The position numbers and the translations under genes were made by a program. A DNA stretch of 64,000 bases, taken from Streptomyces sp. NBC_01255. GTDB taxonomy: Bacteria > Actinomycetota > Actinomycetes > Streptomycetales > Streptomycetaceae. The stretch covers positions 4,960,001-5,024,000 of the forward strand of contig NZ_CP108474.1 in the NCBI RefSeq assembly GCF_036226445.1, given 5' to 3'. Positions 16,072 to 24,681 of this stretch are shown here, one piece after another. Within the stretch, counting starts at the first letter, position 1, and each line of letters starts with the position of its first letter. The notes under the pieces were generated by a model. That model was not told the origin of the DNA, made no database searches, and was given only the letters and a program-made list of their open reading frames with translations.

Positions 16072-17325
16072 ATGGAGCGCGGCATGGACAGCGGCACGGA
16101 GGCCGTCCCCGGGGACTTCCCGAAGATCATCTCGGTGGACGACCACACCGTGGAGCCCCCGCACGTCTGGCGGGACCGGCTCCCGTCCCGCTTCCACGAC
16201 ACCGGCCCCCGGATCGTCCGCGCCCCCCTCAAGGAAATGACCTTCCTCGGCGGCAAGTTCGCGCCGGTCATGGGCGCCAAGGGCGACGACGGGCCCATCG
16301 GCGACTGGTGGGTCTACGAGGACCTGCACCGGCCCCTCACCCGGCTCGACACCGCCGTCGGCTACGACCGGGACGAGATAAAGCTGGAAGTCATCACCTT
16401 CGAGCAGATGCGGCCCGGCTCCCACTCCGTCCCCGACCGCCTCGCCGACATGGACGTCAACCACGTCCAGTCCGCCCTCTGCTTCCCCACCTTCCCGCGC
16501 TTCTGCGGGCAGACCTTCACCGAGGCGAGCGACCGCGAGCTCGGCCTGCTCTGCGTCCGCGCCTACAACGACTGGATGGTCGAGGAGTGGTGCGGCCCCG
16601 AGGCGAACGGCCGGCTCATCCCGCTCACCCTCATCCCGCTCTGGGATCCCGAACTCGCCGCCGCCGAGGTCCGCCGCAACGCCGCGCGCGGTGTGCGGGC
16701 CGTCGCCTTCTCGGAGATCCCGCCCCACCTCGGGCTCCCCTCGGTCCACACGGACCACTGGGACCCCTTCTTCCGCGCCTGTGACGAGACCGGCACGGTC
16801 ATCGCCATGCACATCGGCTCGTCCAGCCGGATGCCGTCCACCTCCGCCGACGCCCCGCCGGCGGTCGGCTCCACCATCACCTTCGCGAACTGCTGCTTCT
16901 CGATGGTCGACTGGCTGATGAGCGGCAAGTTCGAGCGCTTCCCGAACCTGAAGATCATGTACGCGGAGGGGCAGATCGGCTGGATCCCGTACATCCTGGA
17001 GCGCGCCGACGTCGTCTGGGAGGAGAACCGCGGCTGGGGCGGGGTCGCGGACAAGGTCCTGCGCCCGCCGTCCGAGCTCTTCGCCGGGCACGTCTTCGGC
17101 TGCTTCTTCGACGACGCCTTCGGCCTGAAGAACCTCGACTCGATCGGCGTCGGGAACGTCCTGTACGAGACGGACTACCCGCACTCCGACTCCACCTGGC
17201 CCAAGTCGCGCGAGGTCGGCGAGGCCCAGATGGGCCACCTGGCACCGGACGTCGTCGACCGGATCGTCCGCGGCAACGCGATCGAGCTCCTCGGGTTGAG
17301 CCCGGACGGTCTCTGGCGGCCGTGA
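16072..17325 (+). CDS. Amidohydrolase-2 family metal-dependent hydrolase or decarboxylase
   Basis: The product is about 417 aa with a TIM-barrel amidohydrolase-2 (ACMSD/gamma-resorcylate decarboxylase-like) sequence. Visible features are an N-terminal 'ISVDDHTVEPP' replacing the usual HxH, 'AMHIGSSSRMPST', and the metal Asp in 'YETDYPHSDSTWP'. Such enzymes hydrolyse or decarboxylate carboxylated intermediates, and homologues occur in actinobacterial catabolic clusters. ATG 16072 has GGGAG 6 nt upstream. In-frame GTG 16021 and ATG 16030 would add a low-complexity Met/Glu/Ser leader and crowd the operator. It is divergent from afsR. Confidence 0.8.
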   Translation: MERGMDSGTEAVPGDFPKIISVDDHTVEPPHVWRDRLPSRFHDTGPRIVRAPLKEMTFLGGKFAPVMGAKGDDGPIGDWWVYEDLHRPLTRLDTAVGYDRDEIKLEVITFEQMRPGSHSVPDRLADMDVNHVQSALCFPTFPRFCGQTFTEASDRELGLLCVRAYNDWMVEEWCGPEANGRLIPLTLIPLWDPELAAAEVRRNAARGVRAVAFSEIPPHLGLPSVHTDHWDPFFRACDETGTVIAMHIGSSSRMPSTSADAPPAVGSTITFANCCFSMVDWLMSGKFERFPNLKIMYAEGQIGWIPYILERADVVWEENRGWGGVADKVLRPPSELFAGHVFGCFFDDAFGLKNLDSIGVGNVLYETDYPHSDSTWPKSREVGEAQMGHLAPDVVDRIVRGNAIELLGLSPDGLWRP

Positions 17326-17392
17326 CCTGAGACGCCCACCGGTCGGGCCTCGTCCACATCGTTCCGGGCCGAAGCCCTGCCGGGCCTTCCGT

Positions 17393-17785
17393 TCAGACCT
17401 TGATCACACGAATGCCGGGCCCGCACAGGGCGGTCAGGTCCTCCGGGGCCGAGGTCAGGACCGTCACCGGGGCCGGAGAGGACAGCGCGGTCGCGGCCAC
17501 GAGGGCGTCGAGGGCGTACTTGTGGCCGTGCAGGCCGGCACCCGCCAGGAGCTTGCAGGCCAGGCGGGCGATGGTCTCGCTCGGCGGGATCACATTCACG
17601 CGTGAGGCGGCGTAGTCGAAGCGGGCCTGGGGGACCCGGGCGTCCCGGGCCTCGACGAGAGTGGCGGAGCTGGTGACGACCCGGATGTCCTCGGCCTCGG
17701 CTGCCACGAGCCATTCGAGCAGGTCGGTGGAGCGTCGTACGAGCAGTGACAGGCCTTCGCAGTCCAGGACGAGCGTCCCGCTCAC
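17393..17785 (-). CDS. PIN-domain toxin-like ribonuclease (VapC type)
   Basis: The 130-aa protein has PIN-type acidic residues: 'LVLDCEGLSLLV' (Asp8), 'ATLVEARDA' and 'KYALDALVAATAL'. These would hold Mg2+ for RNA cleavage. It follows the antitoxin gene with a 4-bp ATGA overlap, the standard order antitoxin then toxin. Family members cleave tRNA or other RNA; the target here is unknown. Confidence 0.8.
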   Translation of the reverse strand: MSGTLVLDCEGLSLLVRRSTDLLEWLVAAEAEDIRVVTSSATLVEARDARVPQARFDYAASRVNVIPPSETIARLACKLLAGAGLHGHKYALDALVAATALSSPAPVTVLTSAPEDLTALCGPGIRVIKV

Positions 17786-18054
17786 GCGGCGTCCGCCCGC
17801 TTCGCGGCCTCGCCGCGGAGCATCGCGCGCTTCGCTTCGACGGCGGCGGCGTCGGCCGGGCCGAGTTCCGCCTCGGCGTCCTCGATCAGCTCACGCAGCC
17901 GTTCCCGCTCCAGCTGGCGCTGGACGAGCGCCTCGATGTACGAGGACATGCCGCGCTTGCCGGTGCGCTCCTTGAGCGCGGCGATCGTCCCCTCATGCAG
18001 GGAGACGGAGATGGGACGGGTCGGGCCCTCGCCGGGGCCGGGCTGCTCGCTCAT
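17782..18054 (-). CDS. Antitoxin of the PIN toxin pair (ribbon-helix-helix-like)
   Basis: This 90-aa protein begins with a short ribbon-like segment ('RPISVSLHEGTIAALKERTG') followed by 'SSYIEALVQRQLERERLREL', the pattern of RHH or CopG-like antitoxins. It ends in an Ala/Glu/Lys-rich helix that would bind the toxin. The promoter carries overlapping inverted repeats suited to autoregulation. ATG 18054 lies 7 nt after a TATCAT -10 box with no ribosome site, so translation is probably leaderless. Confidence 0.78.
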   Translation of the reverse strand: MSEQPGPGEGPTRPISVSLHEGTIAALKERTGKRGMSSYIEALVQRQLERERLRELIEDAEAELGPADAAAVEAKRAMLRGEAAKRADAA

Positions 18055-18061
18055 GGAGAGA

Positions 18062-18093
18062 ATGATAGCAGCCGATTAACAATCGGATTGTTA
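18062..18093 (-). promoter_or_regulatory. Toxin-antitoxin promoter with nested palindromes
   Basis: TAACAATC-G-GATTGTTA (18077-18093) is a perfect 8-bp inverted repeat. It overlaps a second one, CCGATT-AAC-AATCGG (18072-18086). A -10 box TATCAT (18067-18062, minus strand) lies just downstream. The region is strikingly AT-rich for this genome. The probable ligand is the RHH antitoxin itself. Confidence 0.65.
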
Positions 18094-18126
18094 TTTGCCC
18101 CCCGTTCGCCCCGCCTCACCCCTTGC

Positions 18127-18141
18127 CTGATGGTCCGTCAG
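18127..18141. promoter_or_regulatory. Regulon operator copy 4 (degenerate)
   Basis: CTGATGGTCCGTCAG differs from the consensus at one base of the left arm. It lies 56 bp upstream of the LLM gene, 41 bp (centre to centre) from copy 5, and between that gene and the toxin-antitoxin promoter. Confidence 0.55.
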
Positions 18142-18167
18142 GGGTGAGCATGGGGCCGTCGCCGTAA

Positions 18168-18182
18168 CTGACGTAGCGTCAG
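18168..18182. promoter_or_regulatory. Regulon operator copy 5
   Basis: CTGACGTAGCGTCAG is a perfect dyad apart from the odd centre. It ends 14 bp before the ATG of the LLM gene at 18197, so bound repressor would block the start region. Confidence 0.7.
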
Positions 18183-18196
18183 ACGAAGGGGTTCCC

Positions 18197-19114
18197 ATGG
18201 TGGTCTACGGGATGCAGCTGCCCGTCCAGTCGCAATCCGCCCTCTACGCCGAGGCCTGGGAGGCGGCAGCGGGACCGGCGGACCTGCTCGCCGTCGCCCG
18301 CGCCGCCGAGGAGCACGGCTTCGACTACCTCGCGAGCTGCGACCACGTCGCCATCCCGCGCCGTCTCGCCGGGGCGATGAGCACCGTCTGGTACGACCCG
18401 GTCGCCACGCTCTCCTTCCTCGCCGCCGCCACCGAGCGCGTCCGGCTCCTCTCGCACGTCGCCGTCGTCGGGCTGCGGCATCCGCTCGTCACCGCCAAGG
18501 CGTACGCGACCCTCGACCACCTCTCCGGCGGCCGCCTCGTCCTCGGCGTCGGCGCCGGGCATGTCCAGGAGGAGTTCGAGGTGCTCGGCGTGGACTTCGC
18601 GCGCCGGGGCGCCGTCCTCGACGAGACCGTCGACGCGCTCCGGGCGGCCCTCGGCCCCGAGGAGTACCCCGAGCACCTGGGGGAGCGGTTCGCCTTCAAG
18701 GATCTCGGGCAGCTGCCCCGGCCCGCCCAGGAGCGGGTCCCCGTCTGGGTGGGCGGCTCCTCGCCGGCCGCCGTGCGCCGGGCCGCGCTCAAGGGCGACG
18801 GCTGGCTGCCGCAGGGCGACCCGCGCGACAAGCTCGCCGAGCAGATCCGGCGGCTCCTGCGGCTCCGTGCCGAGGCGGGCGTCGCCGAGCCGATCACGGT
18901 CGGCGCCATCACCGAGGCGCTGTACGTCGGCGCCCCCGGCTGGGAGGTCGGCCGCCGCACCCTGAGCGGCTCGCCGGAGGAACTCGCCGCCTCGCTGCGC
19001 GCGTACGGGGAGATGGGCGTGCACCAGATCCAGGTCCGGTTCCGCTCCCGGAGCCGTACCGAACTCATCGACCAGATGGCGGCCTTCGGCACGGAGGTCG
19101 CCCCCCACCTCTAA
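18197..19114 (+). CDS. LLM-class flavin/F420-dependent oxidoreductase
   Basis: The 305-aa luciferase-like TIM-barrel protein has 'HPLVTAKAYATLDHLSGGRL' and 'LGVGAGHVQEEFEVLGVDF', the hallmark phosphate and cofactor region of F420-dependent LLM enzymes. 'RVPVWVGGSSPAAVRRAAL' follows. The likely role is a hydride transfer or oxygenation step on a catabolic intermediate. It precedes an SDR by 11 bp in the same operon, behind operators 4 and 5. F420 rather than FMN is inferred from family and from fbiC in the window. Confidence 0.88.
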   Translation: MVVYGMQLPVQSQSALYAEAWEAAAGPADLLAVARAAEEHGFDYLASCDHVAIPRRLAGAMSTVWYDPVATLSFLAAATERVRLLSHVAVVGLRHPLVTAKAYATLDHLSGGRLVLGVGAGHVQEEFEVLGVDFARRGAVLDETVDALRAALGPEEYPEHLGERFAFKDLGQLPRPAQERVPVWVGGSSPAAVRRAALKGDGWLPQGDPRDKLAEQIRRLLRLRAEAGVAEPITVGAITEALYVGAPGWEVGRRTLSGSPEELAASLRAYGEMGVHQIQVRFRSRSRTELIDQMAAFGTEVAPHL

Positions 19115-19125
19115 GGAGTGCGGAC

Positions 19126-19899
19126 ATGGGCAAGCTCGACGGGCGGGTCGTCCTCGTCACCGGCGCGGCGCGCGGGCAGGGCGAGCAGGAGGCGCGGCTC
19201 TTCGCCGCCGAGGGGGCGCGGGTCGTCCTCGCGGACGTGCTCGACGACGCCGGCGAGGCGCTGGCCAAGGAGCTGGTGGAGTCGCTGGGGGAGGAGCGGG
19301 CCGTCTACGTCCACCTCGACGTGACCAGGGAGGAGGAGTGGGCAGCGGCCGTGGCCGTCGCCAAGGAGCGGTTCGGGAAGATCGACGGGCTCGTCAACAA
19401 CGCCGGGATCCTCCGCTTCAACGAGCTGCTCTCCACTCCCCTGGAGGAGTTCCAGGCCATCGTCTCGGTCAACCAGACGGGCTGCTTCCTGGGCATCCGG
19501 ACGGTCGCGCCCGAGATCGCGGCGGCCGGCGGCGGCACGATCGTCAACACCGCCTCGTACACGGGGCTGACCGGCATGGCCGGGGTCGGCGCCTACGCGG
19601 CGAGCAAGCACGCCGTCCTCGGCCTCACCAAGGTCGCGGCGCTCGAACTGGCCGCGCGGAACATCCGGGTGAACGCGGTCTGCCCCGGGGCGATCGACAC
19701 CCCGATGAGTAACCCGGAGGGTGTGGACCCGGCGGCCACGGCCGAGCTGTACCGGAAGCTCGTGCCGCTCGGGCGGATCGGGCAGGCCGCGGAGGTGGCG
19801 GCCCTCGCGCTCTTCCTGACGGGCGAGGACTCGGCGTACATCACGGGGCAGCCCTTCGTGATCGACGGCGGCTGGCTGGCGGGCGTCAGCCTGTTCTGA
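19126..19899 (+). CDS. SDR family oxidoreductase
   Basis: The 257-aa classical short-chain dehydrogenase has the nucleotide motif 'VTGAARGQGEQEA' (TGxxxGxG, with Gln where Ile is common), 'NNAGI' and the catalytic 'YAASK'. The 'ARGQGEQEA' glycine loop is the form seen in actinobacterial SDRs that often use mycofactocin or bound NAD, but I cannot decide which. AAGGAG precedes ATG 19126. It is cotranscribed with the LLM gene. Its TGA stop lies inside operator copy 6. Confidence 0.9.
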   Translation: MGKLDGRVVLVTGAARGQGEQEARLFAAEGARVVLADVLDDAGEALAKELVESLGEERAVYVHLDVTREEEWAAAVAVAKERFGKIDGLVNNAGILRFNELLSTPLEEFQAIVSVNQTGCFLGIRTVAPEIAAAGGGTIVNTASYTGLTGMAGVGAYAASKHAVLGLTKVAALELAARNIRVNAVCPGAIDTPMSNPEGVDPAATAELYRKLVPLGRIGQAAEVAALALFLTGEDSAYITGQPFVIDGGWLAGVSLF

Positions 19900-19910
19900 C
19901 GAGGCGTCAG
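19896..19910. promoter_or_regulatory. Regulon operator copy 6, overlapping the SDR stop codon
   Basis: CTGACGAGGCGTCAG starts one base before the TGA stop (19897-19899) of the SDR gene, so the coding end and the operator share sequence. TTGACG (19914-19919) just after it could be the -35 of the next promoter. Confidence 0.65.
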
Positions 19911-19958
19911 GTATTGACGCACTCATCCCGTGGTGCCACAGTCGGGCACATCAGAGAT

Positions 19959-19973
19959 CTGACGGATCGTCAG
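19959..19973. promoter_or_regulatory. Regulon operator copy 7
   Basis: CTGACGGATCGTCAG ends 5 bp before the ATG at 19979. With copy 6 it brackets the presumed promoter of the second LLM gene; the two centres are 63 bp apart. Confidence 0.7.
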
Positions 19974-19978
19974 AAATA

Positions 19979-21121
19979 ATGAGGACGGTGAACCCCTTGG
20001 AATTCGGGATCTTCGTACAGGGATACGTCGGCAAGCGGGCCGAGACCGATCCCGAAGCCGAGCACAAGGCCCTCATGGAGGAGACCGAGTACGTCATCCA
20101 GGCGGACAAGTCCGGCTTCAAGTACGCCTGGGCTTCCGAGCACCACTTCCTGGACGAGTACTCGCACATCTCGGCCAACGACGTCTACCTGGGCTACCTC
20201 GCCCACGCCACCGACCGGATCCACCTCGGCTCCGGCATCTTCAACCCCCTCGCCCCGGTCAACCACCCGGTGAAGGTGGCCGAGAAGGTCGCCATGCTCG
20301 ACCACCTCTCCGGCGGGCGCTTCGAGTTCGGCTCCGGGCGCGGCGCGGGCTCCCACGAAATCCTCGGATTCATGCCGGGCATCACCGACATGAACCACAC
20401 GAAGGAGATCTGGGAGGAGACGATCGCCGAGTTCCCCAAGATGTGGCTCCAGGACGAGTACGTCGGCTTCCAGGGCAAGCACTGGTCGCTCCCGCCCCGC
20501 AAGATCCTGCCGAAGCCGTACGGGAAGTCCCACCCCGCCATGTGGTACGCGGCCGGGTCCCCCTCCTCGTACGCCATGGCCGCCAAGAAGGGCCTCGGCG
20601 TCCTCGGCTTCAGCGTGCAGAAGGTCTCCGACATGGAGTGGGTCGTCGAGTCGTACAAGACGGCGATCAAGGAGGCCAAGGCGGTCGGCGACTTCGTCAA
20701 CGACAACGTCATGGTCACCTCCACCGCGATCTGCGCGGAGACCCACGACAAGGCCGTCGAGATCGCCGTCTCCGGCGGCCTCAACTACCTCCAGTCGCTG
20801 CTCTTCCGCTACCACGACACCTTCCCCCGGCCCGAGGGCATCCCCGAGTGGCCCGAGCTGCTCCCCGAGTACTCGGCCGAGATCATCGAACTCCTCATCC
20901 AGGAGGAGCTGATGATCTGCGGAGACCCCTCGGAGGTCCTCGCCCAGTGCAAGCGCTGGGAGCAGGCCGGCGCCGACCAGCTGTCCTTCGGGATCCCGAT
21001 CGGGGTCTCGTACGAGGACACGATGAACTCGATCAAGCTCATCGGCGAGCACGTGATCCCCAAGATCGACACGGACCCGGTCCACCGCACGACCCGCTTC
21101 CGCCAGGCCGCGGGTTCCTGA
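19979..21121 (+). CDS. LLM-class flavin-dependent oxidoreductase (bacterial luciferase family)
   Basis: The 380-aa protein has 'EFGIFVQGYV' at the N-terminus, 'FKYAWASEHHFLDEY', 'VAMLDHLSGGRFEFGSGRGA' and 'YAAGSPSSYAMAAKKGLGVL', typical of FMN-type luciferase monooxygenases. It is longer than the F420 enzymes at 18197 and 29822. It is preceded by two regulon operators. ATG 19979 leaves only 5 bp from operator 7; GTG 19988, with GAGGA upstream, is a possible alternative start. It probably begins a transcription unit with the deacylase and ALDH genes downstream (131-bp gap). Confidence 0.88.
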   Translation: MRTVNPLEFGIFVQGYVGKRAETDPEAEHKALMEETEYVIQADKSGFKYAWASEHHFLDEYSHISANDVYLGYLAHATDRIHLGSGIFNPLAPVNHPVKVAEKVAMLDHLSGGRFEFGSGRGAGSHEILGFMPGITDMNHTKEIWEETIAEFPKMWLQDEYVGFQGKHWSLPPRKILPKPYGKSHPAMWYAAGSPSSYAMAAKKGLGVLGFSVQKVSDMEWVVESYKTAIKEAKAVGDFVNDNVMVTSTAICAETHDKAVEIAVSGGLNYLQSLLFRYHDTFPRPEGIPEWPELLPEYSAEIIELLIQEELMICGDPSEVLAQCKRWEQAGADQLSFGIPIGVSYEDTMNSIKLIGEHVIPKIDTDPVHRTTRFRQAAGS

Positions 21122-21252
21122 CGGGACCGCCGGTACGAACGCGGGGCGGTGTCTTCCCGGATCGCCGCCCCGTACAAGCCCCGGCCGGAGGCCGTTCCGC
21201 GGCGGCCCCCGGTCCGGGGCACACCCGCGTCCACGGACAGAAAGGGACCGTC

Positions 21253-22992
21253 ATGCTCGACCACCTGATCACCGGCGCCACCGTCGTGGACGGCACCGGC
21301 GCCCCCGCCTTCACCGCCGACGTCGGGATACGCGACGGACGCATCGCCGTCGTCGCCGAACCCGGGACCGTCCGCGAGGAGGCCCGGACCACCGAGGACG
21401 CCACCGGCCTCGTCCTCACCCCCGGCTTCGTCGACCCGCACACCCACTACGACGCCCAGCTCTTCTGGGACCCGTACGCCACCCCCTCCATGAACCACGG
21501 CGTCACCACCGTCGCCGGCGGCAACTGCGGCTTCACCCTCGCCCCGCTCCACCCGGACCGGCCCGCGGACGCCGACTACACGCGCCGCATGATGTCCAAG
21601 GTCGAGGGCATGGCCCTGGCGGCCCTGGAGGAGGGCGTCGACTGGAGCTGGTCCTCCTTCGCCGAGTACCTCGACGCCCTCGAAGGACGGATCGCCGTCA
21701 ACGCCGGCTTCATGGTCGGCCACTGCGCGCTGCGCCGGTACGTGATGGGCGCCGACGCCGTCGGCGGGCAGCCCACCCCCGAGCAGCTGGAGCAGATGGT
21801 CTCCCTCCTCAAGGGGGCGATGGAGGCCGGGGCCTGGGGGCTCTCCACCACCCAGTCCTCCACCCACTCCGACGGCGACGGCGCCCCCGTCGCCTCCCGG
21901 CACGCCACGCCCGCCGAACTGATCGCCCTGTCGAAGGCCGTCGGCGAGCACGAGGGCACCCAGCTGGAGGCGATCCTGGCCGGCTGCCTCGACCAGTTCT
22001 CCGACGCCGAGATCGAGCTGTTCGTCGAGATGACCGCCGCCGCCGGACGCCCGCTCAACTGGAACGTCCTCACCATCGACGCCGCCGTCCCCGAACGCGT
22101 CCCGCGCCAGCTCACCGCCTCCGAGCGGGCCCGCAAGTCCGGCGGCCGGATCGTCGCCCTCACCATGCCGATCCTCACCCCGATGAACATGTCGCTCGGC
22201 ACGTTCTGCGCCCTCAACCTCATCCCCGGCTGGGGCGAGATCCTCGCCCTCCCCGTCCCCGAGCGGATCGCGAAGCTCCGCGACCCCGACGTGCGGGCGG
22301 AGATGCTGCGGCGCGCCGACTCCAAGGAGGCCGGGGTCTTCCGGCGGCTCGCCCACTTCGGCCGGTACGTCATCGGCGACACGTACAGCGCGGAGAACGA
22401 GGGCCTGAGCGGCCGGGTCGTGAAGGACATCGCCGCCGAGCGCGGCCAGGACCCCTTCCAGTGCCTCGTCGAGATCTGCGCCAACGACGACCTGCGGACC
22501 GTCCTGTGGCCGATGCCCAGCGACAACGACCCGGCGTCCTGGGCGCTGCGCCGGGAGACCTGGGACCACGAGGACGTGCTGCTCGGCGGTTCGGACGCGG
22601 GCGCGCACCTGGACCGGATGTGCGGGGCGCCGTACACGACCCGCTTCCTCGGCGACTGTCTGCGCGGCCGGAAGCTGGTGCCCCTCGAGCGGGCGGTGCG
22701 GATGCTGACCGACGAGCCGGCCCGGCTCTTCGGGCTGCGGGAGCGCGGCCGTATAGAGGAGGGCTTCCACGCCGACCTCGTCCTCTTCGACCCGGAGCGG
22801 ATCGAGGCGGGCCCGGCGACGCTCGTGCACGACCTGCCGGGGGACAGCCCGCGGCTGGACTCGCGCGCGATCGGGATCGTCTCGGTCCGGGTCAACGGCG
22901 TGGAGACGATCAGGGACGACGAGGTGACCGGCGCGATCCCGGGGAAGGTGCTGCGCTCCGGCCGCGACACGAGGACGGTGGCGACGCGATGA
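21253..22992 (+). CDS. N-acyl-D-amino-acid deacylase-like amidohydrolase
   Basis: The 579-aa amidohydrolase-fold protein has the metal motif 'TPGFVDPHTHYDAQLFWDP', 'HGVTTVAGGNCGFTLAP', 'GHCALRRYVMG' and the late Asp in 'GGSDAGAHLDR'. The D-aminoacylase/N-acyl-D-glutamate deacylase branch has these features, but many members act on other amides or lactams. The stop overlaps the ALDH start by 4 bp (ATGA). It has no operator of its own and probably reads from the LLM promoter at 19.9 kb. The physiological substrate is unknown. Confidence 0.85.
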   Translation: MLDHLITGATVVDGTGAPAFTADVGIRDGRIAVVAEPGTVREEARTTEDATGLVLTPGFVDPHTHYDAQLFWDPYATPSMNHGVTTVAGGNCGFTLAPLHPDRPADADYTRRMMSKVEGMALAALEEGVDWSWSSFAEYLDALEGRIAVNAGFMVGHCALRRYVMGADAVGGQPTPEQLEQMVSLLKGAMEAGAWGLSTTQSSTHSDGDGAPVASRHATPAELIALSKAVGEHEGTQLEAILAGCLDQFSDAEIELFVEMTAAAGRPLNWNVLTIDAAVPERVPRQLTASERARKSGGRIVALTMPILTPMNMSLGTFCALNLIPGWGEILALPVPERIAKLRDPDVRAEMLRRADSKEAGVFRRLAHFGRYVIGDTYSAENEGLSGRVVKDIAAERGQDPFQCLVEICANDDLRTVLWPMPSDNDPASWALRRETWDHEDVLLGGSDAGAHLDRMCGAPYTTRFLGDCLRGRKLVPLERAVRMLTDEPARLFGLRERGRIEEGFHADLVLFDPERIEAGPATLVHDLPGDSPRLDSRAIGIVSVRVNGVETIRDDEVTGAIPGKVLRSGRDTRTVATR

Positions 22993-24443
22993 GGACCGAG
23001 CGGCTTTTCATCGGCGGCGAGTGGGTCGAGCCCGACGGCGGCCACTACGAGGTGATCGACCCGGCCACGGAGGAGGTCGTCGGCCTGGCGCCCGAGGCGT
23101 CGCGCGCCCAGGTGTACGAGGCGGCCGCCGCCGCCCGCGAGGCCTTCGACTCCTGGTCCCGGACGAAGCCGGAGGAGCGGGCGGCGATCCTCGACCGGGC
23201 CGCGGACCTCATGGCCCGGGACGCCGAGGAGAACGTCCTGCTCGCGCGGGCCGAGACCGGCGCCACCACCGGCACCGCCCGCGGCATGCAGGTCGCGATC
23301 GGCTCCTCCCGCTTCCGGCGGTACGCGCGGGGCGCGATGGAGCCGGTCGAGCAGGCACTGCCCCCGCAGATCAACGAGGCCGGGCCGATGGGCAAGGCCG
23401 GGGTGTTCGGCGCGGTGGCGGTGCGGCGACCGGTCGGCGTGGTCACCTGCATCACCTCGTACAACAACCCCTGGGCCAACCCGGCGGGGAAGATCGCGCC
23501 GGCGCTCGCGATGGGCAACACGGTCCTCGTGAAGCCCGCCCCGCAGGACCCGCTGTCGGTGTACGCGATGACCCGGGCCCTGGCGGAGGCCGGGGTCCCG
23601 GCGGGCGTCGTGAACGTGGTGACCGGCTCCTCCGCGGAGTCCGGGCAGGCGGCCGTCGACTCCCCGGACGTCGACATGGTCTCCTTCACCGGCTCCACGG
23701 CCGTCGGGCAGGCGATCGGCGAGGTCTGCGGGCGCGCGCTGAAGCGGCAGCTGATGGAGCTGGGCGGGAAGGGGGCCGCGGTCGTCTTCGACGACGCGGA
23801 CCTGGACTCCGCCGTCATGGGCATCGGGACGACCTTCGCCTTCTACAGCGGGCAGATCTGCACGGCCCCGACCCGGGTGCTCGCGCAGCGCGGGATCTAC
23901 GAGCAGCTGATCGAGAAGCTGACCGGCTTCATGGCCTTCATGAAGGTCGGCGACCCGGCCGTGCAGGGCACGGTGGTCGGCCCGGTGATCTCGGCGGCCC
24001 ACCGCGACCGGGTGGAGTCGTACGTCGAGCTGGGGAGGAAGGAGGGGGCGCGGGTCGTCGCGGGCGGCGAGCGTCCGGACTTCGCCAAGGGCTTCTACGT
24101 GGCCCCGACCCTGCTCGCCGACTGCACGAACGAGATGCGGGTGGTCCGGGAGGAGATCTTCGGCCCGGTCGTCGTGGTCGTCCCCTTCGACGACGAGGAG
24201 GAGGGGATCGCGCTCGCCAACGACAGCGACTACGGCCTGATCGACTACGTGTGGTCGGGCGACGTGGCCCGCGCCTTCCGCGTCGCGGCCCGGCTGCGGG
24301 CCGGCGGGGTGGGCGTGAACACGATCGGGCGGAACATGGAGGCCCCGTTCGGCGGATTCAAGCGGAGCGGGGTCGGACGGGACGTCGGCTCGTACGCGCT
24401 GCACGCGTACAGCGAGCTCCAGGCGGTCGTCTGGCCGGGCTGA
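22989..24443 (+). CDS. Aldehyde dehydrogenase family protein
   Basis: The 484-aa NAD(P)-dependent ALDH has 'FIGGEWVEPDGG' at the N-terminus, 'SFTGSTAVGQAIG', the catalytic Glu in 'LMELGGKGAAVVFDDAD' and the catalytic Cys in 'YSGQICTAPTRVL'. 'EIFGPVVVVVPFDDEEE' follows. It oxidises an aldehyde intermediate to an acid. Translational coupling to the upstream amidohydrolase suggests consecutive steps, although an amide cleavage followed by aldehyde oxidation is only a guess. Confidence 0.92.
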   Translation: MRTERLFIGGEWVEPDGGHYEVIDPATEEVVGLAPEASRAQVYEAAAAAREAFDSWSRTKPEERAAILDRAADLMARDAEENVLLARAETGATTGTARGMQVAIGSSRFRRYARGAMEPVEQALPPQINEAGPMGKAGVFGAVAVRRPVGVVTCITSYNNPWANPAGKIAPALAMGNTVLVKPAPQDPLSVYAMTRALAEAGVPAGVVNVVTGSSAESGQAAVDSPDVDMVSFTGSTAVGQAIGEVCGRALKRQLMELGGKGAAVVFDDADLDSAVMGIGTTFAFYSGQICTAPTRVLAQRGIYEQLIEKLTGFMAFMKVGDPAVQGTVVGPVISAAHRDRVESYVELGRKEGARVVAGGERPDFAKGFYVAPTLLADCTNEMRVVREEIFGPVVVVVPFDDEEEGIALANDSDYGLIDYVWSGDVARAFRVAARLRAGGVGVNTIGRNMEAPFGGFKRSGVGRDVGSYALHAYSELQAVVWPG

Positions 24444-24528
24444 GGAAGGGTTCGAAAATTCCTCGGGAAATTTTGAAAACGGACATTTAGGGTACTGCTG
24501 CGGTTCCCGCATATCGGACACGGATCGA

Positions 24529-24552
24529 CGGACCTACCAGTTGGTCGGTCCG
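24529..24552. promoter_or_regulatory. Inverted repeat upstream of the APC permease gene
   Basis: CGGACC-T-ACCA-GT-TGGT-C-GGTCCG is a 24-bp dyad with one mismatch pair. It lies about 130 bp upstream of the permease start in a 238-bp gap, nested in GATCGAC...GTCGATC. It could be the terminator of the ALDH unit or an operator. An AT-rich imperfect repeat (AAAATTCC..GGGAAATTTT, 24455-24474) is also present. Confidence 0.45.
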
Positions 24553-24681
24553 TTCCGGTCGTCGATCTTTCAATCATTGGCGGGTGGTCGCTTCCACCCG
24601 CTCAATGCAAGGCGATGATCGATCAAGTGAGCGGACTTCGATCTTCCGGATGTGGAAACCGCAGCATTTAACGTCCTGTTC

